Below, in pieces: positions 1 through 12,200 of a stretch of DNA of 64,000 bases. This DNA comes from Scilla litardierei (taxonomy: Eukaryota; Streptophyta; Magnoliopsida; Asparagales; Asparagaceae). Positions within the stretch are counted from its first letter, which is position 1, and each line of letters starts with the position of its first letter. Below the pieces are notes generated by a model. It was not told the origin of the DNA, searched no databases, and was given only the letters and a program-made list of their open reading frames with translations. A program made the position numbers and the translations under genes. The stretch covers positions 798,983,258 to 799,047,257 of the forward strand of contig CM061142.1 in NCBI GenBank assembly GCA_030789695.1, given 5' to 3'.

Positions 1-1252
1 TGTCACGTGAGTGCATGACCCCATGTTTGATGATGGACAGCTGAGGTGATGTGTGCTTACCCATGCCATCAAGACCCCTAACATGTCACTTATGATGTTA
101 ACTAATAAAATTGAATAAATCTCAGTCCTCTCTAATGAGGGTGAGTTAGCAAAGCCCGGGTTTTAGGTGGGATCTGAGTAAATTGTGGATATGCAGCCTG
201 GACTGTGAAGTTGGGAGATGATTATGTGATGTGTGGAGTTACACCCACTCGTCTTTACCTGGAGTGGAGGGGATTTTTACACCCACTCGCCTTTATCGGG
301 AGTGGAGGGGTCATACAAAGGTTGGGTTATATGTGGATAGCCTCACTCCTGCCAAGGACGGGGGAGGTGAGAGGCCCGCCGTACAGTGCCCGTGTCCACT
401 GCGTCATGTGCTATATTCACCCCACATTTGGGGTGAAGTCCAGGTCCTAGTATCACACAGTTTACCCAAGTTTCAATTAACTCAAATATGAAATAATAAA
501 ATAAGAATTGCGTGTTACTCCTTCTGTTGGCAGCACTTTCCCTTCACCTTGCTAGTTCCTTGTGACTCTGTGGCATGTCTCTAGCACTTGTACTTATTTT
601 ATTAGATATTGGTTGCTTAAACACTTGTGTTAGTAGTAGTAGTAGTATTATTATTATTATTATTCGTGCTAATCCTTTTCTTGCAGTAACTCGACATTGG
701 ACTGCAGGTATGATTTCCCTACCTAGTTATTTACTTTTCATTACGTTACTTAGTTTACATGCTTTATTTTCTTGCCATGCCTTGTGGTTTGATAACCTTA
801 AAACTGTGTTTCAAATCCAAGTTAGTTCCTACTGGGGCACGCATTGACGTGCTCCCCCTTAATTTTTCAGGTAGCAGTGGTAGCTTGGTTGGTGGTGACT
901 TGGAGTTGGGCTTATGGGTGACACTTGGTGTGAGTTGTAGTTGTGGTTTGGTATGGTTGTCTTGGGAGGTGGAGAATGATGGAGTATATGTAGTGGTGTG
1001 CCCGGATGATGTGTATAAATGGAAGTTGTTGTATATATATATATATGTGATATGTTGTCGTTGTTCTTTATTATCTATGAGTTGTTTGATATTATAGTGG
1101 AGCTACACTTGTACTATCCTAGCACGTGCGCAGTGGCCTGCTTATTCAGTTCTTCTTTCTCTCTCTCTCTTTCCTCTCTCATCACCCTCACTCTTCAGGA
1201 TACATGGACAAAAAATTTAAATGCCGGGTATTCTGGGGAATGGGGCGTGACA
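1..1252 (+). mobile_element. Ty3/gypsy LTR-like fragment F1
   Basis: This stretch has no convincing gene. It ends in GGGCGTGACA, the same 3' terminus seen in sense orientation for the other gypsy LTRs here (3419, 56865, and reverse-complemented at 24763, 36797 and 46384). Around 826-858 it carries the block CCTACTGG-GCACGC-TTGACG, which recurs in LTRs F2, E and B, followed by a pyrimidine-rich run ending in TTTTCAG. The short open frames are low complexity and look incidental. There is a short TA run at about 1027-1046. The first bases, TGTCACG, mirror the terminal CGTGACA, so the LTR could begin at or near the window edge, but this is not certain. Confidence 0.45.
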
Positions 1253-3419
1253 CATGCGTCGTAAATTGAGAACTTGAGGAAGACGAGAAGGATGATCAAA
1301 GGGTTAAAAAGGAAAAAAAATGAAAGAAAAAGGGATTTCTTTTCTCAGCTCTCTCTCTCTCTCTCAGCCTTCCCAGCTCACGCAGCAACACCCTACTGCT
1401 ATTTTCTTCCCCAATCCAACAACGCAACCCATCTCCAAACCCTAGTCCTTGATCCTTTGGAGAAGAAGAAGAAGGGAACTAGCGTCAGACGGTCTACACA
1501 GAGAAGAAGGGCCCCAGAAATTTTAGATGGACTATTGAAGGAAGAATCTTAACTAAGTAGATAGGATTTAGTTTGAAATCGTTTAGAATTTAACGTCGTC
1601 GTTGTCGAAATCGATTGCTTATGAATCTGTACGGTCGTTTTTGATGACCATATGGTGGTTGTATGATCAACATTAGAGTCATACGGTCGTTGTACGACCA
1701 TATCTAAGATTCTTGAGTCCACACAGCCGTATCGAGCTATCATACGGCCGCGTGAGTCCTTATTTTCATAGAAGTATGCCCCCTTTCCTTCACTGAGTCA
1801 ACCTAGTCCATACGACCGTATGGACTTTGCCATACGGCCGTGTGGAATTTTCCCCTAAACTTTTTCACACGACCGTATGAAATCTTCATACGACCGTGTG
1901 GTTCAACCTTTGAGCCTAATCCATACAGCTGTATGGATTTGGCCATACGGCCGTGTGGATTCCTTTGAACTTTCCACACGACGGTATGAAATCTTCATAA
2001 GGCTGTGTGGTTTTCATATCTTCCAGTTATTCTGACAGTGTTAGTTTTTGATGATCCTTTTTGTCTAATTGATGCTCAAATGTACTTATAAAACCATGTT
2101 CTAATTTATATACAGAAATCAACTTTATGAAATGATGCCTTACTTGATTATCATGTTGTAACCATGTTGAATTGTGAAGAAAAGAATCACATATCATTGT
2201 AGGATTTTGTTATACAAGGTTTCCTATGATGGTGAAAGCAAGTAAATATTAGAATGATGATGAATATGAGAATGTCGTATCAATGAAAGACATGTGAAAT
2301 AATTGAGTGAGATGAGTATATGATTCTGGGGACTTCAATCCATTCGAAAAAGGGTGAAACCCTAGATTTGGGTTGGGGGGAAAACATGTAAAAAGTAGGC
2401 TTTTGAAGAGTGGACACTTATGATGATTTCTCACGCACGCTCCCGGCAGCCGACAGGGGGAGTAGATACGGTTAGAGAGGTCGGTGGTGTACTCGTGATG
2501 CACCATGACGGTAAATGATGGGTTGCTTCGTTTTCCACTCAAAAACTGAGATTTCTCACTCTCGACAGGGGAGTTACGAGAGGCCCCTCCAGTGCTCGTG
2601 TCGCTAGTTAAGGTACCATTATTCACCCACCCTGGGTGAAGTCCAGCTCCTTAAAAGTGTCCTACTAATTACACAGATTCCCAAACATGTGAACTGTTAA
2701 TTCAATATAATTGTTGTTAATTTACAAATGTTGCCAACTTGTTAATATGTTCTCAGTTCCTCTTCAATATTTATATGTTTTTGGCATGAACACGTTGTAT
2801 GCTCAGTTAACCTTTTACTTTCAGACCAACCGTAGATAGATAGTCTGGTTCCAAACTGGGTCCTACCTAGCTTAGTTAGGATTTCTACTTGGTCACATGT
2901 TGACGTGTCCCATTTACATTTTCAGGTCCTGAGGTAGTGAAACCAGAGTTAGCACGTGTGTAGACTTCTACTTCTTCCTCTCCTCAGGTATAGCTAGAGA
3001 CATCAGATGGATAGTTGGTCCGCCTGGACTTCTCTGGGTTAGACTAGGGAGTGTGTTGCAAGGGTGTGGACACCTTTTGGGTTTCTTTAGGGTGGGTTCC
3101 CCCTTTTGTCTTTTCCCACTTTTGTTGTACTTTTGGTACCCTTTGGTACTTGTATAAAGATGTATGATGTATCTTGTATAAATGATGTTCAGTATAGTTT
3201 ACTTTTCTGCACTTATGGTTTTTAAATTTGTTGGAGTATTGTATTTCTTACTTTTTGTACTTTTCCAGTGTATCGAGTGGCCTTCTTAAATAATTTTATT
3301 CTAACCATAATTAAAACCTAGTAGTATTTGGACGTTAGAGGCTCTAAGCTCAGTGTCTGAATACTACGGCGGCCTTGTCCATCGCGTATCTCCCGTATTT
3401 GGGAGAGCGGGGTGTGACA
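1253..3419 (+). mobile_element. Degenerate Ty3/gypsy LTR-like sequence F2
   Basis: A second, diverged gypsy-type LTR piece. It ends in GGGTGTGACA at 3419. It shares with F1 the segment that reads like GGTGAAGTCCAG (near 2632 here, near 432 in F1) and the conserved block around 2882-2925 that runs into a TTTTCAG. A pyrimidine-rich stretch with CT repeats at about 1340-1430 resembles an LTR leader. The palindrome array listed separately lies at 1627-2012. No internal gag or pol follows, so this is a solo or fragmentary LTR. Its 5' boundary is not clear. Confidence 0.42.
1627..2012. repeat. Array III: CATACGGCCGTGTGG-type pseudo-palindromes
   Basis: About twelve copies of a 12-16 bp near-palindrome (CATACGGCCGTGTGG, CACACGACCGTATG and variants) lie in about three units of about 110 bp. 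The two clearest units run from about 1803 to 1912 and from about 1914 to 2015. Each has four sites in the order CATACGnCCGTATGG, CATACGGCCGTGTGG, CACACGACCGTATG, CATACGnCCGTGTGG. The earlier unit (1630-1750) is more decayed. The array lies inside LTR F2. Weaker related sites occur at 50540-50760. Confidence 0.85.
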
Positions 3420-4356
3420 TTCATTATGTAAAGCCCTTCGAAATGACATATTGTATGCCTTCAGGGGATCACTAGTGAGGGATAAACAATTGCTCATAGA
3501 AATAATGAATCTGGACTCAAATCTCTCCAGATTCAGTTTTCTACAGTTTTGGGCCAACTTTGCACGTACGTTTGAAGGGTCAAACGGACTCAGAATCGAG
3601 TATCGTTTGTTTCTTTGCGTTCACTGTTCAATGCTCTTCGAAATGATGAATGACATTGCCTTTGGGGGCCGCCGGTGAGAGAGGAACTATTGACCAAAGA
3701 TTGGACTTTGTGAAGAGCAATTTTGGCATTGAATTTTTCATCTAATTGTTTAGTCCCACATCAGATATTTTGAGCATAGGAGGGTCAGCTCCCTATATAA
3801 ATAGTGGCTAACACTCCTCCTTGAAACTTTTTTCTCCAAGAATTGGATCAAGGGAGGGCAAACCTAGATAGAATATGCTAAAATATTATTCCATCATGCT
3901 CCATCTTTCCTTGAGCTCCAGTTCGGGCCCTAGCAAGGCTACGAAGGAGTTCAGATCTGATCCGAACTCTTGACGGATGATCCTCAAGGTGAAACTTTCT
4001 GGAGCATGTGATTGGCTCGGCAACAAGGGGATTGCTCGCCTTGGGACGTGGTGCAGCTCAAGGGAAGCGGTTCAACCCCAACTTTGGGCATTGGTTCGTG
4101 AGGATCGACGTTCTACTAACGTGTAGAACAAAGGTATGACTTTTATTATTCATGAGTTTATAATTGCTTTAATTTTATAGATCTATATTTAGGGGTTATT
4201 CAGACCCATCCCGAGATAGTAGAGATTCTGGTTAGGATTTTATTTAGGGGTTTCTTAAAATAGTTTTAAGTTTTCCACTGTGTATTTCGTTTTTTCGTCT
4301 GCCCGACTAAGGCCAGACGTCGATTTTGAGCCCTAAGGACCGCAGAAAACCCTACA
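3420..4356 (+). repeat. copia-1 left LTR, 5'-truncated
   Basis: Matches 9499-10444 closely along its length, including the CCTATATAAATAG-like TATA region near 3793-3806 and the 3' end CCCTACA. Within the LTR, a segment of about 175 bp is itself tandemly repeated: the GTAAAGCCCTTCGAAATGAC region at about 3428 resembles the region at about 3632. Confidence 0.75.
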
Positions 4357-4357
4357 G

Positions 4358-4370
4358 TGGTATCAGAGCC
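4358..4370 (+). other. copia-1 primer binding site (tRNA-iMet type)
   Basis: TGGTATCAGAGCC lies one base after the LTR end. It is the standard plant retrotransposon complement to the 3' end of initiator methionine tRNA. Confidence 0.9.
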
Positions 4371-5229
4371 ATGTCTACGTGATCTATATTTTACTACATG
4401 TTTAAATGCATTAATCATTGCATGTAATTTTCTCCATGAGATGGAGGTTTATAAATGCATAAATAAAATAAAATTTTAGAATTTTTCCCATGCGATGGTT
4501 TGATGATTTTATATGACACATAATTTATTGCAATGATCTTACTGATGCTCTGTCATGGTTATCTAACACATGAGCGAAGACGAAGTCCCATGGCTATTGC
4601 AACAATTATATGTGGTTTTAAATTTTTCGAAAATAGTTTTTGATAATTAGAGCTTCTTTAATTATATGATAATTTAGAGTAGATCTGGAAAATTATGTGA
4701 TAATTATGTTTGATTAATGTTGCTATGATATGAACAAATTATGTGATAATTATTTAGATTCCTAATACTTGATTAGGATAGCCATAAATAAATAAATTAT
4801 TATGAAACATAAGTTGTTATGTGATAATAATTTTAAACTTCCTAATAGTTGATTAGGATTGCGAATAAAATAATAGTTATTAATCCTAAAATGTTCGTTT
4901 TTAGGATGCGCCTAGTTAATTAGGGTTAACTGGGAAAGGTGAACCCAAATTAAATCGATAAGAACACATTTTAATAATGGTCATTCTTAAGTTGTCCATG
5001 AAACGGTGTCTAAAATCGTTTGCGATAGGGCTCTGGATTACCTCAGCCCTGACTGGGGATAGTGGTCCTAACCTGCCAAACCTGCCTGGCCGTATTCGAC
5101 TAGATCAAACTAGAATGACTATTATCATAATGTGACGATGTTGATTATATCTAGTTAATTACGTTAAAATACTTTTTAGGATTAGCTGTAACCCTCCTTG
5201 TTTTGGAATTTGGGAACGAGGGATTCCTG

Positions 5230-6135
5230 TTATAGTTGTTAAGTCAACTCAAGCTATAACATTGTTAACTTTTAGAAAACAAATTCTATTGTGCATATGA
5301 AGTAGTTCAGCCTAATCCAAATCATCGCGTCGTGAACATAACCGAGCGCAGGTGTAAGTTATGACTAGACAAGAAACCAAGGGTCTGACTAAACTAGTCT
5401 TTATAATTTGTTGATCTAACTCAAGGTCATAAATGACTAGGTGTAAAAACTGATAAAGGAATCATATGATGTGATTGATGAACAGGCATCTACCGATCAC
5501 AGAGTCAAGCAACTTATTGAGCCAACTCAAGGTGCTTGGGTCCCTTTCCCACTAAATATCACTATTCGTTTAAGCTCTATATATATGTTGAGATGATCGC
5601 TAAAATAGTGGGAGAATATATTTAGATGAAAACCAGTCTATATATATTTTAAATAAACACATGCTAAACTAGGGTAGTTCTATGTTTTACCGCATGGAAT
5701 CCAAACAAAATATCCTAAAAGAATAAGCGAACTGGTCAAAATGATTGGTTAATGAATATCAATTCAAAATCCAATTTGATAGACTAAACCATGTTTTCAC
5801 TGACCCCTCGCTTAAAGTGTCCTTCTTAGCACTGACTTAAGGACAATTATTTCCTTGAGCTCAAGGTCCAGCACAGTAAAAGCACGCTACTTGTCACTCG
5901 CCTCTATGAGCTATATGCTCTAGGGGTAGCTTGAACATACTGATGTTCAAAGCATGTTTCTCTGTATAACTTGTTGAGTCAACTCAATGTTGTATGGAAA
6001 ATAGTGTACAATCCGCAAGGTATGAAACTTCGTGCAAACTATTTGGCTCGAAGATGAGTGCATGAGCGGTGCAAGACCATGTATCCAAATCAGATCTTGA
6101 GTCAAGCAACTTGTTGAGCTAACTCAAGGTTGTAA
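5230..6135 (+). repeat. Five dispersed copies of a TTGAG-N4-CTCAA motif in the copia-1 leader region
   Basis: Variants of TTGTTGAGCCAACTCAAGGT occur near 5236, 5406, 5509, 5969 and 6107. Their core is an inverted repeat (TTGAG, CTCAA). Spacing is irregular. They lie where gag should be, in sequence with no recognisable coding potential. Confidence 0.6.
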
Positions 6136-6779
6136 AGCTCAAGTGTTTGGATGCACGGGAAGCTTGCACCGCTAATATTTGTGTTGAGACATGTATGGTC
6201 TAAATGTGATTTAGAAAAGAGAAGGCACTGAGGAAAGTCGGTTGAGAAAGAATGTTTTGTCTATCATGAGAAAAGGCATAGTAGGAGGAACTGAAATTGG
6301 AACATGTTTGATTCCTCGGTTTCAGAATAATTGTTATACAGAAGAAAAGATTGTCCTACATGTTAGAAAAGGAGAAAGTGTTGTTTCTTGGGCCATAGGG
6401 GACGTCTAACACATTTTGGATCAGTGTGAGTATTTTGTATAATGATATTGTATTAAGTGTTAATACATGAATGTGCAAGTTAATAGTAAAATCTTTCCAT
6501 GGCACAATAGACTAAGGCCAGACCAGAGAGAACAGACATGATAAGTGACATAATGAGGGGTCTCTTCACCTCTCGTATTATGAGTCAAACTACACTTGTG
6601 AGTCTTATCTTAAAGGTATGATGGTCACAACTCCTTCTGTAAGACAGTGGGAGAATGAGTTGGGGAGCTTGTGGTCTCGTACAAACGGATGTATCCAGAC
6701 CCAAGTCTATATTAGCTAGGATACGATATTCTTATTTTATTACGTTTACTTAGAATCACTCAAGGTATAGACACATGTT

Positions 6780-7220
6780 CTTGATGAAACACAAGTCTGA
6801 TGCCTTTGAGCAATTCATGAAGCATAATAATGAAATAAAGAACACAATGGCAGAGGTATTTGAACTATTTTGATCAGATCAAAGAGGCGAATAATTTGCT
6901 ATGTAATTCTTGCGTAATTCAAAGAGAATGGGATTTTTCTCAGGTCAAGTCTCCTAACACACCGGTGTGTTGGAGGTCATGAATCCCACTTTGTTAGACA
7001 TTGTGTGTTACATGACAAGTGACTCTGAGTTACAATCCTCCATCTAGGGTTAAGCCCCACAAAATTGTGTCTAGGTTCTTGATGAGGTCCTGATACGGTT
7101 TGTCCCAATGATTCCAAATATGATATGGAACAGTGGGAAACCCAACCTTAAAATACATTAAGGTGTGTGGTTTTCTTGTGTATGTCAAGTGGCGTAATCC
7201 AGACTAACCGGAAGACACAT
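6780..7220 (+). pseudogene. copia-1 integrase fossil
   Basis: Translating across stops and frameshifts gives pieces typical of a copia integrase: an FEQFMKHNNEIKNTM segment (about 6808-6855), the TLLDIV segment that follows the catalytic glutamate (about 6989), and a segment equivalent to the conserved YELW-G-KPN-L-GVWG region (about 7110-7170). The catalytic residues are not cleanly preserved. Many in-frame stops show a long-dead gene. Confidence 0.6.
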
Positions 7221-7329
7221 CTGTCGAAACTAGTAAATTTGATATACCTCAAATCAATCGTTAGGAAGTCACATGATTACTCGAGTCCCTGAATTTTCTC
7301 GTAAGACAAAGGAGTCGAGTAAACCATTA

Positions 7330-8010
7330 TAGTTGATGATGGCCTAGTAAACTTCCAGGATGCCATTCAGAGTAGAGGCTCTAAGAAATGGCTTGATGCA
7401 AACTGACAAATGTCCTTGCACGTACATAAGGTATGGCATTTAAAACGCGTCTAAGGGAAGTGTTCCTATGGGCTGCAAGTGAATCTTTAAGACATGATAT
7501 TAGCGCAAATGGAAAATAGAGAAGTGCATGTTATGATGGTTGAGAAAGATTATCATTAGAACCATAATAAATAGATTATAAAGAAACTTTCTCGCCAACA
7601 GATGTGTACAGATCTATTCGGATCAGACTCACTGCCAATGCATATGATGACCATGAAATCTGGAAAATGCATGTAAAGTCTGTTTTCTAAATATGATTTA
7701 GAAGAACGAATTTATATGAATCAGCCAGAAAGTTTTCAAGGTCAGTGGGAGCGAATAAAAGGCATATGAGGCATCAAGAAGTCAGAACATATGTTTTGAC
7801 AAGGTAATCAATAAGTTCGACACTTTATTAGAAGTGATTATGAACTGTGCAGAGGACCAGTGACTATTTTGGATCATTCTCATAAGGTACGTGAAGGATA
7901 TTATTTTAGCCTCTAGTGAGGACGATGAGCTGGTAGAGATCCTTGCAAAACAAATGTTACAGATTCTAAGAGGCCAAGAAAAGAATTTGGATGAGATTCA
8001 AATGCGTGGT
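7330..8010 (+). pseudogene. copia-1 reverse transcriptase fossil
   Basis: Recognisable copia RT landmarks appear in order: AIQSRGSKKWLDA (about 7362), the GCK-IFKT block (about 7471), the KETFSP block (about 7580), EIW-M-VK-F (about 7660), YMNQPESFQ (about 7710), and the catalytic box, here YVKDIILASSEDDE instead of YVDD (about 7889). The D-to-K change and numerous stops make it inactive. RNase H is not recognised before the right LTR starts at 8161, so that domain is probably deleted. Confidence 0.75.
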
Positions 8011-8160
8011 CTAGCAGGAACATAGAAACTCCTTAAGTCTACACAGAAGATAGTTTAACATATTCACTCATAAAGGTTCTACCACATGAAGTCTGGAGAG
8101 ACTTATGTGTAAATGCGATATGAGATACCATGATAAATGGGCATGAGTGCAAGTTTGAGA

Positions 8161-10444
8161 TGTTGGGAGATGTGTATGCCCTCGAGGCAATTTATCTCTA
8201 TGTATACATACAAACATCTTGTTCAAAATAACAGTAAGTTGTTTGGTAATAATTTACATAAGTAAATAATAATGTAGTCTTTATTAGAACTTAGGTAAAG
8301 TCTCGAGACTTAATGCGAGGTCAAACAAGTATCAAGATGAGATCTCGATCATGGGAAAGTGCTTGATCATTTGTAGCATAAGTCTAAAATTATTCGTGGT
8401 TGTAGATGTTTTGATAAAAGGATATCGACACATCATATAGACCATTGTGTTATTCACCAAGAATTGGCGACGATGATTTCGTGGTCGTTCGACGTGGCAA
8501 ATTTGGTGACGAGACACAAGTGCTCATTGGAGAATGAGTTCACTGAATGACCCAACGAGAGTTATCACATGGTTAACATAAACGTATCTGTCAATGATAT
8601 CTCCCTGTGATGATAGGAAAGTTGGGCCTTCCACTTGAGGTCATTGTACAAACCTGTACATAAATGGTACCACTTAGATCTCCGACCTAGCTTCGAAGCA
8701 ATGCCTGTTGAAAGGTATTTGGTTGGGTGACACTTGAAGCATGCAAGGAGAGTAATGACTAAGAAATAATTACTCGCTCTTGTTTATAGAGAGTTAGTGT
8801 CGCATGTGTTAGTTCGATCCTTAGTGAAAACTTTGGCCAAAGTATGTTGGAAGAAGTACAACATTAATAAACTAAAGGCTGATGGAGTTTTCAAGCTATT
8901 AGGGTTGACAGTTGACCATACCCTAGGCTTGGCTAAGGGACATGGTTATGATAAATGGACTAAACGTGCGGCATTCATCACGGACGCAGTCTGGGTGGTC
9001 TTGACAATACTTATGTCATGAGACTGACCACATAATTATGATACCGAAACAGGGACGGCACCTGCTGCTTGCTATCATTACCGTCTAGGGTTTCGAGCCC
9101 CATCTGAAGTAGGATCAGGCTGTAAGGTCTCACACAGAGTGAGGCCTTCGTCGAGTAATAGGTAGTTAAGGGAGATAGTGCATATGATGCTTGTGAATTG
9201 ATAATATCGCAAAGGGTTTGCAAAGGAAGTTTTAGATTGCATTTGATGTGGTACACACAAACACATATAAAAGATACATTCGAGAAAACAGGGGTCTGGA
9301 AAAGTCCCTAACCGGATTCACAAGCTCGGGTCTAGTGTAACCTGTTATGGAATGGGGGGCCTGCTTAGCTAGGGTTTACCCGAGTCCAAAACCGGCTGGA
9401 AATTTCTAGATTCGGTTTTTGGAAGGTGGTCAACTTTAACGACACATTTGAGGGGTCAAACGACCTCAGAATTGCGCGTAGTTTATTTCTATGTGTTCAT
9501 CATGTAAAGCCCTTCCAATGACATATTGTATGCCTTCAGGGAATCACTTGTGAGGGAGAAACAATTGCTCAAAAAAAGAATGAATCTAGACTCAAATCTC
9601 TCCAGATTCAGTTTTCTACAGTTTTGGGTCAACTTTGCGCATGCATTTGAAGGGTGAAACGGTCTCAAAATTGCACACTGTTTGTTTATATGCGTTCACC
9701 GTTCAATTCTCTTCGAAATGATGAATGACATTGCCTTTGGGGACCGACGGTGAGAGAGGAACAATTGGACAAAGATTGGACTTCGTGAAGAGCAATTGTG
9801 GCATTGAATTATTCCTCTAATTGTTTAGTCCCACATCGGATATTTTGAGAGTTGGAGGTATCAGCTCCCTATATAAATAGGGGCTAACTCTCCTCCTTGA
9901 AACTTGTTCCAAGCCTTGGATCAAGGGATCTCTCAAAAGTTAAGGGCAAACCTAGATCGAATAGGCTAAAATATTATTTCCTTATTCTCCATATTTCTTC
10001 TCTGCTCCTGTTTGGGCCCTAGCAAGGCTACAAATGAGTTCAGATTTGATCCAAAGTCTTGACAGAGGATCCACTCAAAGTGAACTTTCTGGAGCACATG
10101 ATTGGCTGCGACAAGGAGATTGCTCGCCTCGGGATGCAGTGCGGCTCAAGGGAAGCAGTTCAGCCCCAACGTTGTGCATTGGTTCGTGAGGATTGACGTT
10201 TTGCTAACGTGTAGAAAAAATGTATGTCCTTTATTATTCATCCATTTATAATTGGTGTAATTTTATAGATCTATGTTTAGGGGTTGGTCAGACCCATCCC
10301 AAGATAGTAGAGATTCTGGTTAGGGTTTTAATTAGGGCTTTCTTAAAATATTTTTAAGTTTTCCGTTGCTTATTTCTTTTCATCGTCTGCCTGACTAAGG
10401 CCAGACATCGATTTTGAGCCCTAAGGATCGCAAAACCCCCTACA
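8161..10444 (+). repeat. copia-1 right LTR
   Basis: Starts with TGTTGGGAGATGTGTATGCC after a GAGTGCAAGTTTGAGA stretch, which resembles the familiar copia polypurine-tract/LTR junction. It ends ...CCCTACA at 10444. Its last 946 bp match the left LTR. A TATA-like CCTATATAAATAG lies near 9871-9884. The first 1.3 kb has no surviving partner, so the 5' boundary rests on the junction motif only. Small open frames inside it (for example 8797-9021) do not resemble known proteins. Confidence 0.6.
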
Positions 10445-11240
10445 TTAAATGCTGTAAACGGCTCTTAACGGGCAGAAATCCTAGTCATCTGTGGACTGGT
10501 GTAGACTAGCCAGTCATCTGGGGTACTGGCTGACAGGTTAATTAATACTGTCAAATGGCTAGTTCCAGAAGCTTGAAGAAGGCTTCCCAGACGTTTGGGG
10601 TACTACGTAGACGTCTATGTCCATAGCTTCAGACGCCTGATCAGAATGGGGTCAGAATTTGAGTTACTGAAAATGCCAATCGATAGTGAACAGACGTCTG
10701 GAGTTCAATATCCAAGCGTCTGTGCCACTGTGCAGACGTCTGGATGTAAATCTTCAGACGTCTGATCAATCAGCTTGGTAGAAACAGAGTTTACTGGAAT
10801 TTTGTCTTCAAAAAGCGCCAGACGTCTGGAGTTCCTTGCCCAAACGTCTGACTTACTGTGTAGATGTCTGGGATGATAATTTCAGATGTCTGATCAGTCA
10901 GACTACAAAAACAGAGTTATTGGAAATATTGGACTACAAGAGCCAGACGTCTGAAGTTCATTACCCAGGCGTCTGTCTCGCTATGTAGACGTCTGGTAAG
11001 TTAACTTCAAACGTCTGATCAGTCTGACTGTGGAAACCAAGCTTCTAGAGTTGTAGCTCATAAAGCTCCAGACATCTGGAGTTCATTACCCACACATCTG
11101 ACTCACTGTGCAGACGTTTGGGATGCTAACTTCAGATGTCTGTTCTGGGTTAAGGTTTAGCCAGTGTAAAATACATGCACACCAGATGTCTAGGTGACAA
11201 GCACCAGGCATCTTGGGAGGCTGAAAAACTCTACTTCGAG
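10445..11240. repeat. Array II: CCAGACGTCTGG palindromes
   Basis: More than twenty copies of the 12-bp palindrome CCAGACGTCTGG or close variants, arranged in units of about 125 bp. Each clear unit has four sites separated by fixed-length linkers: a GAGTTC-linked linker, a linker containing ACTGTG, a TAACTT-type linker, and a linker with CAGTC followed by ACAGAGTT. Units start near 10590, 10694, 10818, 10943 and 11068, with decayed copies before and after. The array directly follows the copia-1 right LTR. No LTR boundary was found for it. Confidence 0.85.
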
Positions 11241-11549
11241 CTTTTATAAGTTCTAAGCCTATGAGATTCACTTATGAATGAACTAAGGTGTTTGAGTATA
11301 ATATGAATGTGAATCTATCAAGTCTATTCAATTCTTAACATTCTAATTCAATAAGAAGATGAAGAAATAAAACAAATACATATTAATCCCATTCACTTCC
11401 TATTGAATACCATGAAGACATATATTTGATTTCATAAGTCCTTCATTCGATTTCCTTGCATCATTGACTTTAGCCATCGTCGTATGCGATATTCCTTGAG
11501 TTAAATTGACGATGGTTTCATTAGCTACAAAATAAGAGATTAGTCATAA
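11241..11549. other. Unassigned spacer
   Basis: AT-rich sequence between array II and the minus-strand copia relic. I see no gene, repeat or RNA. It may belong to the flank of the relic's element. Confidence 0.5.
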
Positions 11550-12200
11550 TTAAATATTTTTGCTCATCATCAAAACCAAATTGGTGGATCCAATACTCAA
11601 CAGCGGTATATCTATAAGATTCCTCATAACTCTCTTTAGTGCATTACAGAGTTTGGATCCAAGGCTGGACTGAAAATGACTCATCAATCCTGTAAAGGGA
11701 CTATCTTGTTGAGTACACGATATGACGTATATTAGGCTACCTACCACACTCAAATATGAGATTCACAACTTCCATTTACACTCATGTTTGGTCTACGGAT
11801 AGCAATACAAGCTAAGACCATTGTCCTTGGCTATATGTGTGTTATTAGGATTATAGTTCTTCTTGTTGAACTGCTCCAAGACTTTTCTTTTATATGTCTC
11901 TTGAGAAGAGACCAAGAATTTTTTGGGGCTAGTTCTAAGGATCTTAACTCCAAATATGCAGCTTGCTTCAAATATATCCTTAATGTAAAAATTTGATGAC
12001 ACCTAACACTTGATTACATTGATCATCACTAAATCATTAGAATCCATGAGCATCACATATATCCTTAATGTCAAAATTTGATGAGACCTAACACTTGATT
12101 ACAGTGATCATCACTGAATCATTAGAAGCCATGAGGATGTCATCTACATATATTGTCACGATAAGAAACTTGTCTTTGGATTGCTTAAGGTACTCTTTTC
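11550..12200 (-). pseudogene. copia-2 reverse transcriptase C-terminal fragment
   Basis: Read on the minus strand from right to left, it begins with a YVDDILMASND catalytic box (about 12130-12165). It continues with a segment of the SSNF-DIFEAS-ILGVKI-R type (11793-12002), then SVVGSLIYVISC and FQSSLG (11550-11753), which are the connection region before RNase H in copia elements. Frames are broken by several stops. A tandem duplication (about 11972-12055 against 12058-12140) repeats the part just after the YVDD box. No LTRs, gag or integrase remain nearby. Confidence 0.75.
11972..12140. repeat. Tandem duplication inside the copia-2 relic
   Basis: The segment starting ATATATCCTTAATGT and ending in CATTAGAA-CCATGAG is present twice in direct orientation, about 85 bp apart. 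A few substitutions separate the copies, so the duplication is not very recent. Confidence 0.75.

Larger units (their letters stand above)
3420..10444 (+). mobile_element. Degenerate Ty1/copia element copia-1
   Basis: The element is recognised by a matching pair of sequences at 3420-4356 and about 9499-10444, a tRNA-iMet-type primer binding site right after the left copy, and integrase then RT fossils on the plus strand. That order is the copia order. The left LTR lacks its first 1.3 kb or so and abuts LTR F2 directly. The reading frames are riddled with stops, so the element is dead and old. The region between the primer site and about 6700 should hold gag and protease, but I cannot recognise them there. 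Confidence 0.75.

Noticed and set aside
205..1552. Several open frames of 80-110 codons in the first 1.6 kb
   Set aside because: They overlap on different frames, are low complexity or lack ATG starts, and lie in LTR-like DNA. None resembles a protein.
8797..9021. 74-codon frame in the copia-1 right LTR
   Set aside because: No ATG start context or known motif, and it lies inside the LTR. Probably chance.
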